Part shown: in pieces, positions 8,618 through 15,380 of the stretch
Numbering within the stretch: position 1 is the first letter of the stretch
Layout of the letters: every line of letters begins with the position of its first letter
Origin: Wagnerdoeblera intermedia
Lineage (GTDB): Bacteria > Pseudomonadota > Alphaproteobacteria > Rhodobacterales > Rhodobacteraceae
DNA: 64,000 bases
Strand: one strand, 5' to 3'
Assembly (NCBI RefSeq): GCF_042647465.1
Contig: NZ_JBHRVN010000004.1
Made by a program: the position numbers and the translations under genes
The notes under the pieces: model-generated
Seen by the model: only the letters and a program-made list of their open reading frames with translations
What the model was told of the DNA's origin: nothing
The model's database searches: none

Positions 8618-9577
8618 TCACGCCGTTGCGGCGGTCCATTTCTGCCGGCTCTTGCACAGGGTATTCGCGATGGTGACGAGCTTTCTGGCAACGGCGGTGA
8701 TGATGACCTTGTGCGGTTTTCCGGCCTTGCGGAGGCGGTCTGCGAAGGATTTCAGGCTCGGGTTATGATGTGCCGCGACCAAGGCTGCTTGGAACATCAC
8801 GTGTCGCAAAGCACGGCGACCTCCAGCGATGGCCCGTTTCCCGCGAAGTGTTCCACTGTCGTGCGCGACCGGGGCCAGACCGGTGAGTGCGGCGGCCTGT
8901 TCGCCGGTGATGGTTCCGATCTCGGGCATTTCTGCAATCAGCATCGTGCTGGCAACCGGGCCAATCCCAGGGATAGAGCGGAGAACACCGGCGGTTTCCG
9001 ACAGGCGTTCATCGCTCGCGATGGCTCGGGTGATCCGGTTTTCCAATTCCTTGATCAGACTGTCGATCCGTTGCTTCAACTCGGTGTCGACGTCCTCGAA
9101 CATCACAGCGTTGCCGAGCTTCTGATGTGCACGGATTTGGGCCAGAAGCCGTTTACGCATCTCGACTAATTGCGCTCTCTTGGTCGTCAAAGCTCTAAGA
9201 AGACGCAGCTTTTCCGCTGGAAGACTGCGGCCTGCTTCGGGCCGGAAGGCGAAGAAGCGAGCGATGAGTTCGGCATCTATCCGGTCGGTTTTGGCGCGTG
9301 TGCCGCGGCTTTGCGCAAACGCCTTTACCTGAGCGGGTGGCACCTGGCGGGCTGCAACGCCTTCTGTCTCCAGAAGCGCCCAGAGTTGCCATTCCTGACC
9401 GCCAGTCGATTCAAAACAAACAACGGCATCCCGCTCCTGGGCAAGATCCGCCACGGCAGCATGACCTGTAGGAGTATTTGGCACTTTGCAGCGATGCCCA
9501 TCTGGGAGGCAATGGACGTCAAGCCAATCGCGGCTGACATCTATGCCGATAACGCGGCCATGTGATAGCTTGTCCAT
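8618..9577 (-). CDS. IS110-family transposase (DEDD recombinase)
   Basis: 319 residues. The N-terminal RuvC-like DEDD domain shows D13 (G-I-D-V), E56 (F-E-S-T-G-G), D98 and D101 (K-T-D-R-I-D-A), then a coiled-coil stretch (about 125-190). The C-terminal transposase-20 domain contains S-I-P-G-I-G-P and the catalytic serine S241 in H-D-S-G-T-L-R-G-K-R. All expected catalytic residues are present, so the protein looks functional. A GAAGGAAGAG ribosome-binding site precedes the ATG. The gene ends only 15 bases before the FMN reductase start; there is almost no 3' non-coding region, as in the IS110 rather than the IS1111 group. Confidence 0.95.
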   Translation of the reverse strand: MDKLSHGRVIGIDVSRDWLDVHCLPDGHRCKVPNTPTGHAAVADLAQERDAVVCFESTGGQEWQLWALLETEGVAARQVPPAQVKAFAQSRGTRAKTDRIDAELIARFFAFRPEAGRSLPAEKLRLLRALTTKRAQLVEMRKRLLAQIRAHQKLGNAVMFEDVDTELKQRIDSLIKELENRITRAIASDERLSETAGVLRSIPGIGPVASTMLIAEMPEIGTITGEQAAALTGLAPVAHDSGTLRGKRAIAGGRRALRHVMFQAALVAAHHNPSLKSFADRLRKAGKPHKVIITAVARKLVTIANTLCKSRQKWTAATA

Positions 9578-9761
9578 GCTCTCTTCCTTCTGGTGCGCGG
9601 TCCTTCGAGGCCGCAATCAACTGTTCGAGACGATGAAGAGAGGCAGTGCCGACAGGCTAAGAAGCGTGGTCATGCCACAAGGGTCAGACGTCGCGCACCA
9701 CCCCGTCACTGACCCTGGCCGGGGCCGGTGACGGGGCCAGTTTAGCAGAACGCAGATACAG
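9578..9761 (-). ncRNA. Predicted bridge (seek) RNA region of the IS110 element
   Basis: The roughly 184-nt non-coding region between the left end and the transposase start is where IS110-group elements encode their guide RNA. It can fold: CCCCGTCAC pairs with GTGACGGGG, and GGGTCA with a downstream TGACCC. It contains TGACCCTT (9679-9686) and ATGACCAC (9666-9673), identical to the two genomic flanks next to the core, and ACAGTTG (9618-9624), identical to the element's right end next to the core. The order target blocks then donor block matches the known target-loop/donor-loop order. Exact RNA ends are not known. Confidence 0.7.
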
Positions 9762-9832
9762 AAGGGTCATCCTTTCAGAGGTGATGCCTTATAACACCCC
9801 AAGGCCAGTTCCGTGCCGCTTTCTGCGCTGCC

Positions 9833-10645
9833 TCAGGCCGCCTCAAAATGCAAAGGCTGGCGCAGGAACTGCGTGGCCTTTGAGGAGACGCTTTCCGCAT
9901 CACCCGTGGTCAGGAATTTCGACACTTTGCCCGGGCCGAGGAACTCGGGGTGGCGCTGCAGATAATCGGCCAGCGATTCGGCCACCAGATCGGCCTGGCT
10001 GAAAACCCTGACCTCCGGCCCGAGCGCCTTGCGGAAGGCACCTTCCAGCAGCGGGTAATGGGTGCAGCCGAGGATCGCGGCCTCGGGGTAGGGCATGCGG
10101 CGCTTCAGCGTTTCGACATGGCTGCGCACCAGGGCTTCGGCCAGCTGCTCATCGCCCTGCTCAATAGCATCGACGACGCCGGTGCAGGGCTGCGCCTCAA
10201 CATCAACGCCGATGGCGCGGAAGGCGAGTTCACGCTGAAACGCGCGGCTGGCCACGGTCGCAGGCGTTGCAAAGAGGGCGACGTTTTTCACCTCAACCTC
10301 GCGCGGTGGCGAGTTGTCGCCCCATTTCCGCTCGGTCAGGGCCTCAATCATCGGGACGAAGACGCCCAGCACGCGTTTGTCTTTCGGCAGCCAGGTTTCC
10401 TGCATCCGCTTCAGCGCGGCGGCAGAGGCGGTGTTGCAGGCGAGAATCACCAGATCACAGCCCTCCGCCCAGAGCCGTTCTACGGCGGCGCAGGTCAGAT
10501 TGTAGATGTCGTCATGGCTGCGCACGCCATAGGGCGCATGGGCATTGTCCCCAAGATATACAAAGGGAACCTCCGGAAGGCGTTTGCTGACCGCGTCCAG
10601 AACGGTCAGGCCACCAAGACCGGAATCAAACACACCCACTGCCAT
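9833..10645 (-). CDS. murI: Glutamate racemase
   Basis: 270 residues with the opening F-D-S-G-L-G-G-L-T-V, the first catalytic cysteine C70 in A-C-N-T-A-S and the second C194 in G-C-T-H-Y-P-L-L. It interconverts L- and D-glutamate for peptidoglycan. Before the IS insertion the FMN reductase gene would have lain about 70 bases downstream on the same strand. The divergent upstream region leads to the HpaI-type aldolase gene. Confidence 0.95.
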   Translation of the reverse strand: MAVGVFDSGLGGLTVLDAVSKRLPEVPFVYLGDNAHAPYGVRSHDDIYNLTCAAVERLWAEGCDLVILACNTASAAALKRMQETWLPKDKRVLGVFVPMIEALTERKWGDNSPPREVEVKNVALFATPATVASRAFQRELAFRAIGVDVEAQPCTGVVDAIEQGDEQLAEALVRSHVETLKRRMPYPEAAILGCTHYPLLEGAFRKALGPEVRVFSQADLVAESLADYLQRHPEFLGPGKVSKFLTTGDAESVSSKATQFLRQPLHFEAA

Positions 10646-10763
10646 CTCGGACGTCCTCTGTCTTCGGCTGAAACCCCGGCGGAGCGGTCCTGTGCCGTCT
10701 CCCTCCGTTCCTGCGGTGATAGGCTATTCTTGCGTGATGATCCACCCCATGACGGCATTTGCG

Positions 10764-10794
10764 CAATAAATCGTGTTTATTGGGGAATAAATCG
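10764..10794. promoter_or_regulatory. Inverted and direct repeats, possible operator
   Basis: CAATAAA (10764-10770) and TTTATTG (10776-10782) form a perfect 7-bp inverted repeat with a 5-base spacer; AATAAATCG (10765-10773) is repeated exactly at 10786-10794, 21 bases on, about two helical turns. The site is in the murI/aldolase divergent region and is AT-rich against a GC-rich background. Confidence 0.4.
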
Positions 10795-10863
10795 AAGAAT
10801 CTTGCGCATGTTCCGTCATACACCGGGAAGAAGAAGGGCGATTATCGCAGGAGGGGGAAGAAA

Positions 10864-11625
10864 ATGGCAGCACCGGTAAACCGGTTTAAAGCGGCGCTGA
10901 ACGCAGGGCAGCCGCAGATCGGGCTCTGGGTCTCATTCGGCAGTCCCAATGTGGCCGAAATGCTGAGCCATTGTGGCTATGACTGGCTGGTCATTGATGG
11001 TGAGCATTCGCCAAATGACCTGCCGCTGATGCTTTCGCAGCTTCAGGCGGCGGCTGAGGGGGGCACCCATTGCGTCGTGCGGGTGCCGATCGGAGAGGCC
11101 TGGCTCATCAAGCAGGTGCTGGATATCGGCGCGCAGACCGTGCTGGTCCCCATGGTGGAGACGGCAGATCAGGCCCGCGAGCTGGTCCGCGCCATGCGCT
11201 ATCCGCCCGAGGGGATGCGCGGCATGGGGATGCTGGGGCGCGGGGCGCGCTATGGCATGATCCCGGATTATGCCACCACCGCCAATGCCGAGGTCTGTCT
11301 GCTGGTTCAGGTGGAAAGCCGCGCCGGTCTGGCGGCCCTTGATGAGATTTGCAGCGTCGAAGGGGTGGACGGGGTCTTTATCGGCCCGGCGGATCTGTCT
11401 GCCGATATGGGGTATCCGGGCAATTCCGCCGCTCCGGAAGTGCAGGACGCCATCCGCGATGCTTTGGGTCGGATCCGGGCCCATGGCAAGGCCGGCGGCA
11501 TCCTGGTCGGCGGCGCGCAGGCGGGCAAAGAGGCTGTGGCGAACGGCGCGGTCTTTGTGGCGATCGGCCACGACGTCGGGCTTTTGCGGGACGGGGCTCT
11601 GGCGCTCAGGGCGCAGATGGGCTGA
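10864..11625 (+). CDS. HpcH/HpaI aldolase family protein
   Basis: 253 residues from the ATG after AGGAGGGGG. Family hallmarks are D-G-E-H-S-P (metal/substrate region, about residue 45), V-R-V-P, P-M-V-E-T-A (metal-binding Glu), R-G-A-R-Y-G, and F-I-G-P-A-D-L-S. These class II enzymes cleave 2-keto-3-deoxy acids such as 4-hydroxy-2-oxo-heptanedioate or 2-keto-3-deoxy-rhamnonate; the substrate here is open because no partner catabolic genes are adjacent. A longer reading from 10759 includes non-coding-like sequence and the repeat-rich region, so it is not preferred. The 3' end overlaps the convergent acetyltransferase gene by 20 bases. Confidence 0.9.
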   Translation: MAAPVNRFKAALNAGQPQIGLWVSFGSPNVAEMLSHCGYDWLVIDGEHSPNDLPLMLSQLQAAAEGGTHCVVRVPIGEAWLIKQVLDIGAQTVLVPMVETADQARELVRAMRYPPEGMRGMGMLGRGARYGMIPDYATTANAEVCLLVQVESRAGLAALDEICSVEGVDGVFIGPADLSADMGYPGNSAAPEVQDAIRDALGRIRAHGKAGGILVGGAQAGKEAVANGAVFVAIGHDVGLLRDGALALRAQMG

Positions 11626-12223
11626 GGGTCAGGCGGCTTTCCATCACGTCGCAGGATCTGATGCCGAAGACCGGCGCGGCAAAGGGCATGCGCTGCCGTT
11701 TGATCAGGCGAAAGCCGCAGCGCTCATAAAGCGCCCGCGCCCGGGGGTTGCTCTCGGCCACATCAAGGCGCAGGGCCTGATAGCCCTCCGCCAGGGCGCG
11801 GGTGGCCAGTTCCTCCAGAAGGGCGCGCCCGATCCCCTGGCTGCGGCGGGCGGGTGCGACGCTGATGCCGTCGATGAGGAAACGCTCATTGTCGGTGTCG
11901 ACGCCCAGAAGCCGCATCGCGCCGATCCGCCAGAGGCTGCCTGCGGGGCCGTAAAAGCGCCGCAGGAGCCCCGGCGTCAGGCTGACAAAACTGCCGCCGG
12001 GGCTGCGAAAGCCAGCCACACCAACCACTTCGCCCGCCGCTGTGACGGCCGCAAGCGCGTGGTGCGGGTCGAGGGCCGCGCGGATCACGGGCAGGGCGCG
12101 CGGCGACGGCCCGAGGAGGCGGCCCAGCTTGCCCTCAAAGGCCTGCCAATAGAGGCCGGCCGCCTGATCGCGGGCGCCCTCTGCCAGAAAATGCAGCGGA
12201 AGAATGCGGAAATCCTGGTTCAA
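11606..12223 (-). CDS. GNAT family N-acetyltransferase
   Basis: 205 residues from a TTG with GAGG about ten bases upstream; no good ATG is nearby, and the longer reading to 12334 enters the azlC leader. The acetyl-CoA binding motif is V-A-P-A-R-R-S-Q-G-I-G-R-A-L-L (about 130-144), followed by N-P-R-A-R-A-L-Y-E-R-C-G-F typical of motif B. The acceptor is unknown. It is convergent with the aldolase gene and divergent from azlC. Confidence 0.8.
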   Translation of the reverse strand: MNQDFRILPLHFLAEGARDQAAGLYWQAFEGKLGRLLGPSPRALPVIRAALDPHHALAAVTAAGEVVGVAGFRSPGGSFVSLTPGLLRRFYGPAGSLWRIGAMRLLGVDTDNERFLIDGISVAPARRSQGIGRALLEELATRALAEGYQALRLDVAESNPRARALYERCGFRLIKRQRMPFAAPVFGIRSCDVMESRLTLSPSAP

Positions 12224-12303
12224 AGGTGACTGCCTCTGCGGCCCATTGCTCTCGTCAGGGTGAAGCCTTAAGCGAGATTTACAGATCCCGCGGGGAGGGG
12301 GCA

Positions 12304-13044
12304 ATGCAGGCAGAGCAAAGCACATCCGGTTCAATCGGCGACAAAAGTTCGGTGCGGCGCGCTTTTCTGCGCGGCGTCCTCGTCTCCTCGCCGTTTTTGC
12401 TGGTCATCATCCCCTTTGCGATGCTTTTTGGCGTGCTGGCGACCGAAGCGGGTCTTGATCTGCTGACGGTTATGGCCTTCACGGTGGCGGTCTTTGCAGG
12501 CTCGTCGCAGCTGACGGCGCTGCAGCTGATGCAGGACAATGCGCCGGCGGCGGTGATCCTTGCGACCTCGCTGGCGGTGAACCTGCGGATGTCGATGTAT
12601 TCGGCTGCGCTGACGCCCTGGCTTGGGCGGCTGGGCCTGTGGTCCCGCGCCTGGGTGGCCTTTTTGCTGGTCGATCAGTCCTATGCGGCTTCGGTCGCGG
12701 AATATGAGCGTAATCCGAAGCTGACCGGGCCGGAACGTCTGGCCTATTTCTTCGGCACCGTCGTGTTGATTGCACCCTTCTGGTATCTGGCGACCGGGGC
12801 GGGGGCGATCCTCGGGGCGCAGATCCCGCCGGAACTGGCTCTGGATTTCGCAATGCCGCTGAGCTTTATCGCGCTGACCGCCCCGATGCTGCGGACGATC
12901 CCGCATCTGGTGGCGGCCTTCACCTCGGTTACTCTGGCGCTGACGCTGACCTGGCTGCCCTGGTCGAGCGGCATTCTGGTCGCGGCGATCACGGCCATGC
13001 TGGCGGGCGCCTTCACCGAGATGGCTCTGGAGAAACGGGCATGA
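12304..13044 (+). CDS. azlC: AzlC family ABC-independent branched-chain amino acid exporter subunit
   Basis: 246 residues with about seven predicted membrane segments and AzlC features F-A-G-S-S-Q-L-T-A-L-Q-L and N-L-R-M-S-M-Y-S-A-A-L. With AzlD it exports branched-chain amino acids or analogues. The ATG at 12304 has the GGGGAGGGGG ribosome-binding site; an earlier in-frame start at 12226 lies within the intergenic region. The stop overlaps azlD (ATGA). Confidence 0.9.
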   Translation: MQAEQSTSGSIGDKSSVRRAFLRGVLVSSPFLLVIIPFAMLFGVLATEAGLDLLTVMAFTVAVFAGSSQLTALQLMQDNAPAAVILATSLAVNLRMSMYSAALTPWLGRLGLWSRAWVAFLLVDQSYAASVAEYERNPKLTGPERLAYFFGTVVLIAPFWYLATGAGAILGAQIPPELALDFAMPLSFIALTAPMLRTIPHLVAAFTSVTLALTLTWLPWSSGILVAAITAMLAGAFTEMALEKRA

Positions 13045-13373
13045 GCTATTCGACGCTTGAGATCTGGTTCATCATCATCGGGCTGGGTGTCGGCACCTTC
13101 CTTCTGCGGTTCTCGTTTCTGGGGCTGATCGGCTCTCGCGAGCTTCCGGTGTTTTTCCAGCGGATGCTGCGCTACACCGCCGTGGCCGTGCTGCCGGGGA
13201 TCGTGGCACCCCTGGTGCTCTGGCCCGCAGCGGCAGGCGGGGCGACCGATCCCGCGCGGCTGATCGCCGCCGGGGTGACGGCGGGGCTTGGCTGGTATCT
13301 GCGCAATATGCTGCTGGCGATCCTGGGCGGCGCGGTGACCTTCTTTCTGCTGCAGGCTTTCGTCTTCGGCTGA
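13041..13373 (+). CDS. azlD: AzlD domain-containing protein
   Basis: 110 residues, three to four hydrophobic segments, with T-F-L-L-R-F-S-F-L and the P-V-F-F-Q-R-M-L-R-Y-T-A-V-A-V-L-P-G core typical of AzlD. It is the small partner of AzlC, translationally coupled to it by ATGA overlap, and the pair is closed by a strong terminator. Confidence 0.9.
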   Translation: MSYSTLEIWFIIIGLGVGTFLLRFSFLGLIGSRELPVFFQRMLRYTAVAVLPGIVAPLVLWPAAAGGATDPARLIAAGVTAGLGWYLRNMLLAILGGAVTFFLLQAFVFG

Positions 13374-13394
13374 GAGACTTGCTGCGGCAATGCA

Positions 13395-13430
13395 AAAGGG
13401 CGGCTCCGGAAAGAGCCGCCCTTTGCGTTT
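13395..13430 (+). terminator. Rho-independent terminator after azlCD
   Basis: A 12-bp stem AAAGGGCGGCTC (13395-13406) with GAGCCGCCCTTT (13413-13424), loop of six, followed by GCGTTTT. The A-rich left side means it may also serve the convergent lipoprotein gene. Confidence 0.85.
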
Positions 13431-13446
13431 TAAACGGACCGGCGCG

Positions 13447-14073
13447 TCAGTTGCCGCCCTGGATCGCCTTTGCAATCACCGGCGAGACCAGCGGCACGCG
13501 GTCCGGCTCATTCTGATCCGGCGAGCCGTAGACGATCTGCGTTTTCACACCCGGCAGGGTGGCAAAGCTTTCCATCAGGCTTTTCGGGAACATGGTCGAT
13601 TGAACGCCCTCAAAGCCCGGCAGCTGGCTCAGCAGTTTTGAGGTGGCAGAGGTGCAGAAGGCCGAAGGCACGGGGCCGTTGTCGCGGGCGAGCTGATAGG
13701 CGCGCTCTGCGACTTCGGGGCTGACCTGCACGCGCTGGATCACGGCATGGAAGGGGCCGGCCGACTGGAAGGCGAAGTAATTCGCCTGCATCTGCGGGGT
13801 CATACCATAGCGCAGATCGTGGCGCTCAGGTGCGCGCGGGTCGTCCCAGTTGCCGGCGGGGTCAAACAGCACGCGCTCAGAGGCGTTGATCAGCAGCCCC
13901 GTATGCGCACCCTCTCCCGAGCGGTCATTGATCGAGGTGACCAGCATCAGCTCAGGCGGGCCCTGATGAACATAACGCGCGGCTTTCACCGCCTCATCCG
14001 GAGCCCAGACCCGTTCCGCTGCACAGCCCGAGAGGCTGAGGGCCACGAGAACACCCGCTACAAAACGCACCAT
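13447..14073 (-). CDS. Hypothetical lipoprotein
   Basis: 208 residues with a lipoprotein signal peptide (lipobox L-S-G-C, Cys about residue 17). The mature part has H-T-G-L-L-I-N, R-Y-G-M-T-P, and F-C-T-S-A-T-S-K-L-L, a layout like conserved Rhodobacterales lipoproteins of unknown function; a conserved His and Cys could suggest an NlpC-like or papain-like fold, but this is only a guess. It follows the COX subunit IV gene on the same strand after 15 bases. Confidence 0.7.
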   Translation of the reverse strand: MVRFVAGVLVALSLSGCAAERVWAPDEAVKAARYVHQGPPELMLVTSINDRSGEGAHTGLLINASERVLFDPAGNWDDPRAPERHDLRYGMTPQMQANYFAFQSAGPFHAVIQRVQVSPEVAERAYQLARDNGPVPSAFCTSATSKLLSQLPGFEGVQSTMFPKSLMESFATLPGVKTQIVYGSPDQNEPDRVPLVSPVIAKAIQGGN

Positions 14074-14088
14074 GTAAGAAGTCCCGGA

Positions 14089-14223
14089 TCAGGCGTTGGC
14101 AAGCGCGAGGAAGACCAGCGTCAGCGCCGAAAGAATGCCCACCCAGGTCGCGAATTTGATGAACCCTTTATAGGTCGCCTGGTGGACGGTGATGTCCATG
14201 CTGCCGTGTTTGTGTTCGGCCAT
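14089..14223 (-). CDS. aa3-type cytochrome c oxidase subunit IV
   Basis: 44 residues beginning M-A-E-H-K-H-G-S-M-D, with one membrane helix (F-A-T-W-V-G-I-L-S to the C-terminus). This matches the small alphaproteobacterial subunit IV of aa3 oxidase (PF07835), which contacts subunits I and III. AGGAG stands just upstream. It is not next to the other oxidase genes, as usual in this group. The lipoprotein gene follows downstream. Confidence 0.92.
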   Translation of the reverse strand: MAEHKHGSMDITVHQATYKGFIKFATWVGILSALTLVFLALANA

Positions 14224-14336
14224 GTTGGTAATCTCCTCAGTCAATCTGTCGCAGTGCTAGCGGATTAGCGCGTCTGTGTCATTACCCCTTCGCGGTGCAA
14301 TCCGGCCCTGTTGCGCCGGAACCGCGCTGCGCAGGA

Positions 14337-15380
14337 TTAAAGCATCTGCCACTGCCAGACGCCGTTTTCGTCGAGGGTGCGGCTGATCTCTCCGGCTTTC
14401 CAGAGGTGGTTGAGATGCGCCACCGATTCCGCCATGGCGAGGCCGAACTGATCGCCCGTGATCTCACGCCCGAAGAGCGGGACAAAGCAGTCGCAGGCGG
14501 TGCGCGGCTCTGCCAGATGCCGGCGCAACCGCTTTAAGGCGCCGTGGTGGTTCTCGGTCATCTGCCGCAGCCGGGTCGGCAGGCCGGTGAAGGGCAACTT
14601 ATGGCCGGGCAGCACCAGATGGTCTTCGCGGGCATGGGGCAGGAAGCGGTCATTGGCCGCCATCCATTCGGTGATCGGATCAGCCTCAGGCTCGGTGGCA
14701 TAGATGCCGATATTGGCCGAGATACCGGGCAGGATCTGATCGCCGCCAATCACCAGAGGGCCGCCCTCTTCCCAGAGGGTCACATGCTCCGGGGCATGGC
14801 CATGGCCGATGCGGACCCGCCAGTCACGTCCGCCCATGCGCAGCCGCTCGCCCTCCTGCAGGCGCAGATAGCCCAGCGGCATGGGGGCCGATTTATCGGC
14901 GGTGTTCATCGGACGCTCCGCAAGGCGCTGGGCGATGCGCGCTTCATCCATCCCGGCTGCTTTCCAGAAGCGGACCGTTTCCGGCGGCGGCGCCTCCTGG
15001 ACATCCAGAAGCAGCATCCGCGCCATCAGCCATGAGGTGCGCGAGGTCAGAAGCTGCGCGCCCTGATCCTGAAACCAGCCCGCAAGCCCGGTGTGATCGA
15101 CATGGTGATGGGTCAGCAGCACCCGTCTGACCGGCCGGAACGCCAGCGGCCCCGCCAGAAGGGCATCCCAGACGCCGCGGATTTTGCGGGTATCGATCCC
15201 GGTGTCGACGATGGTCCAGCCATCGCCGTCGTCAAAGGCATAGACGTTGACGTGATCAAGCACCCAGGGCAGCGGGATGCGGATCCACAGCACACCTTCA
15301 GCGATTTCAACGGCCTGACCAGGCTCCGGCGCATCGGGAAAGGGAAAACGGATCGGGCCGGAACTGGTCGTCTGGGTCAT
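14337..15380 (-). CDS. MBL-fold metallo-hydrolase
   Basis: 347 residues. The metal site is seen as T-H-H-H-V-D-H (about residues 89-95), with later H in G-H-G-H-A-P-E-H and G-G-D-Q-I-L-P and a final P-G-H-K. The C-terminal winged-helix-like part (after about 265) is as in LACTB2-like hydrolases. The substrate is unknown. Its start overlaps the stop of the acyl-CoA dehydrogenase gene by four bases, so the two are co-translated and may act in the same acyl-CoA/thioester route. Confidence 0.88.
   Translation of the reverse strand: MTQTTSSGPIRFPFPDAPEPGQAVEIAEGVLWIRIPLPWVLDHVNVYAFDDGDGWTIVDTGIDTRKIRGVWDALLAGPLAFRPVRRVLLTHHHVDHTGLAGWFQDQGAQLLTSRTSWLMARMLLLDVQEAPPPETVRFWKAAGMDEARIAQRLAERPMNTADKSAPMPLGYLRLQEGERLRMGGRDWRVRIGHGHAPEHVTLWEEGGPLVIGGDQILPGISANIGIYATEPEADPITEWMAANDRFLPHAREDHLVLPGHKLPFTGLPTRLRQMTENHHGALKRLRRHLAEPRTACDCFVPLFGREITGDQFGLAMAESVAHLNHLWKAGEISRTLDENGVWQWQML

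Larger units (their letters stand above)
8606..9761 (-). mobile_element. IS110-family insertion sequence
   Basis: About 1156 bp, carrying one DEDD transposase gene and a non-coding 5' region. Ends were set by an AG (CT on the element strand) dinucleotide at 8604-8605 and at 9760-9761, the core type known for IS621; one copy is counted with the element. Subterminal inverted copies of CTGTATCT lie at 8609-8616 and 9754-9761. Removing the element rebuilds a site with 8-bp arms on each side of CT, and both arms occur inside the element's non-coding region. No long terminal inverted repeats are present, as usual for the family. Confidence 0.88.

Noticed and set aside
8711..9565. Plus-strand open frames at 8711-9169 and 9170-9565
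   Set aside because: They are antisense to the transposase gene, which has complete catalytic motifs and a good ribosome-binding site.
8598..9770. GGTCAT on both sides of the IS as a 6-bp target duplication
   Set aside because: IS110 elements do not usually duplicate their target, and the shared GGTCAT is offset differently from the two ends. The CT core with guide matches explains the junctions better.
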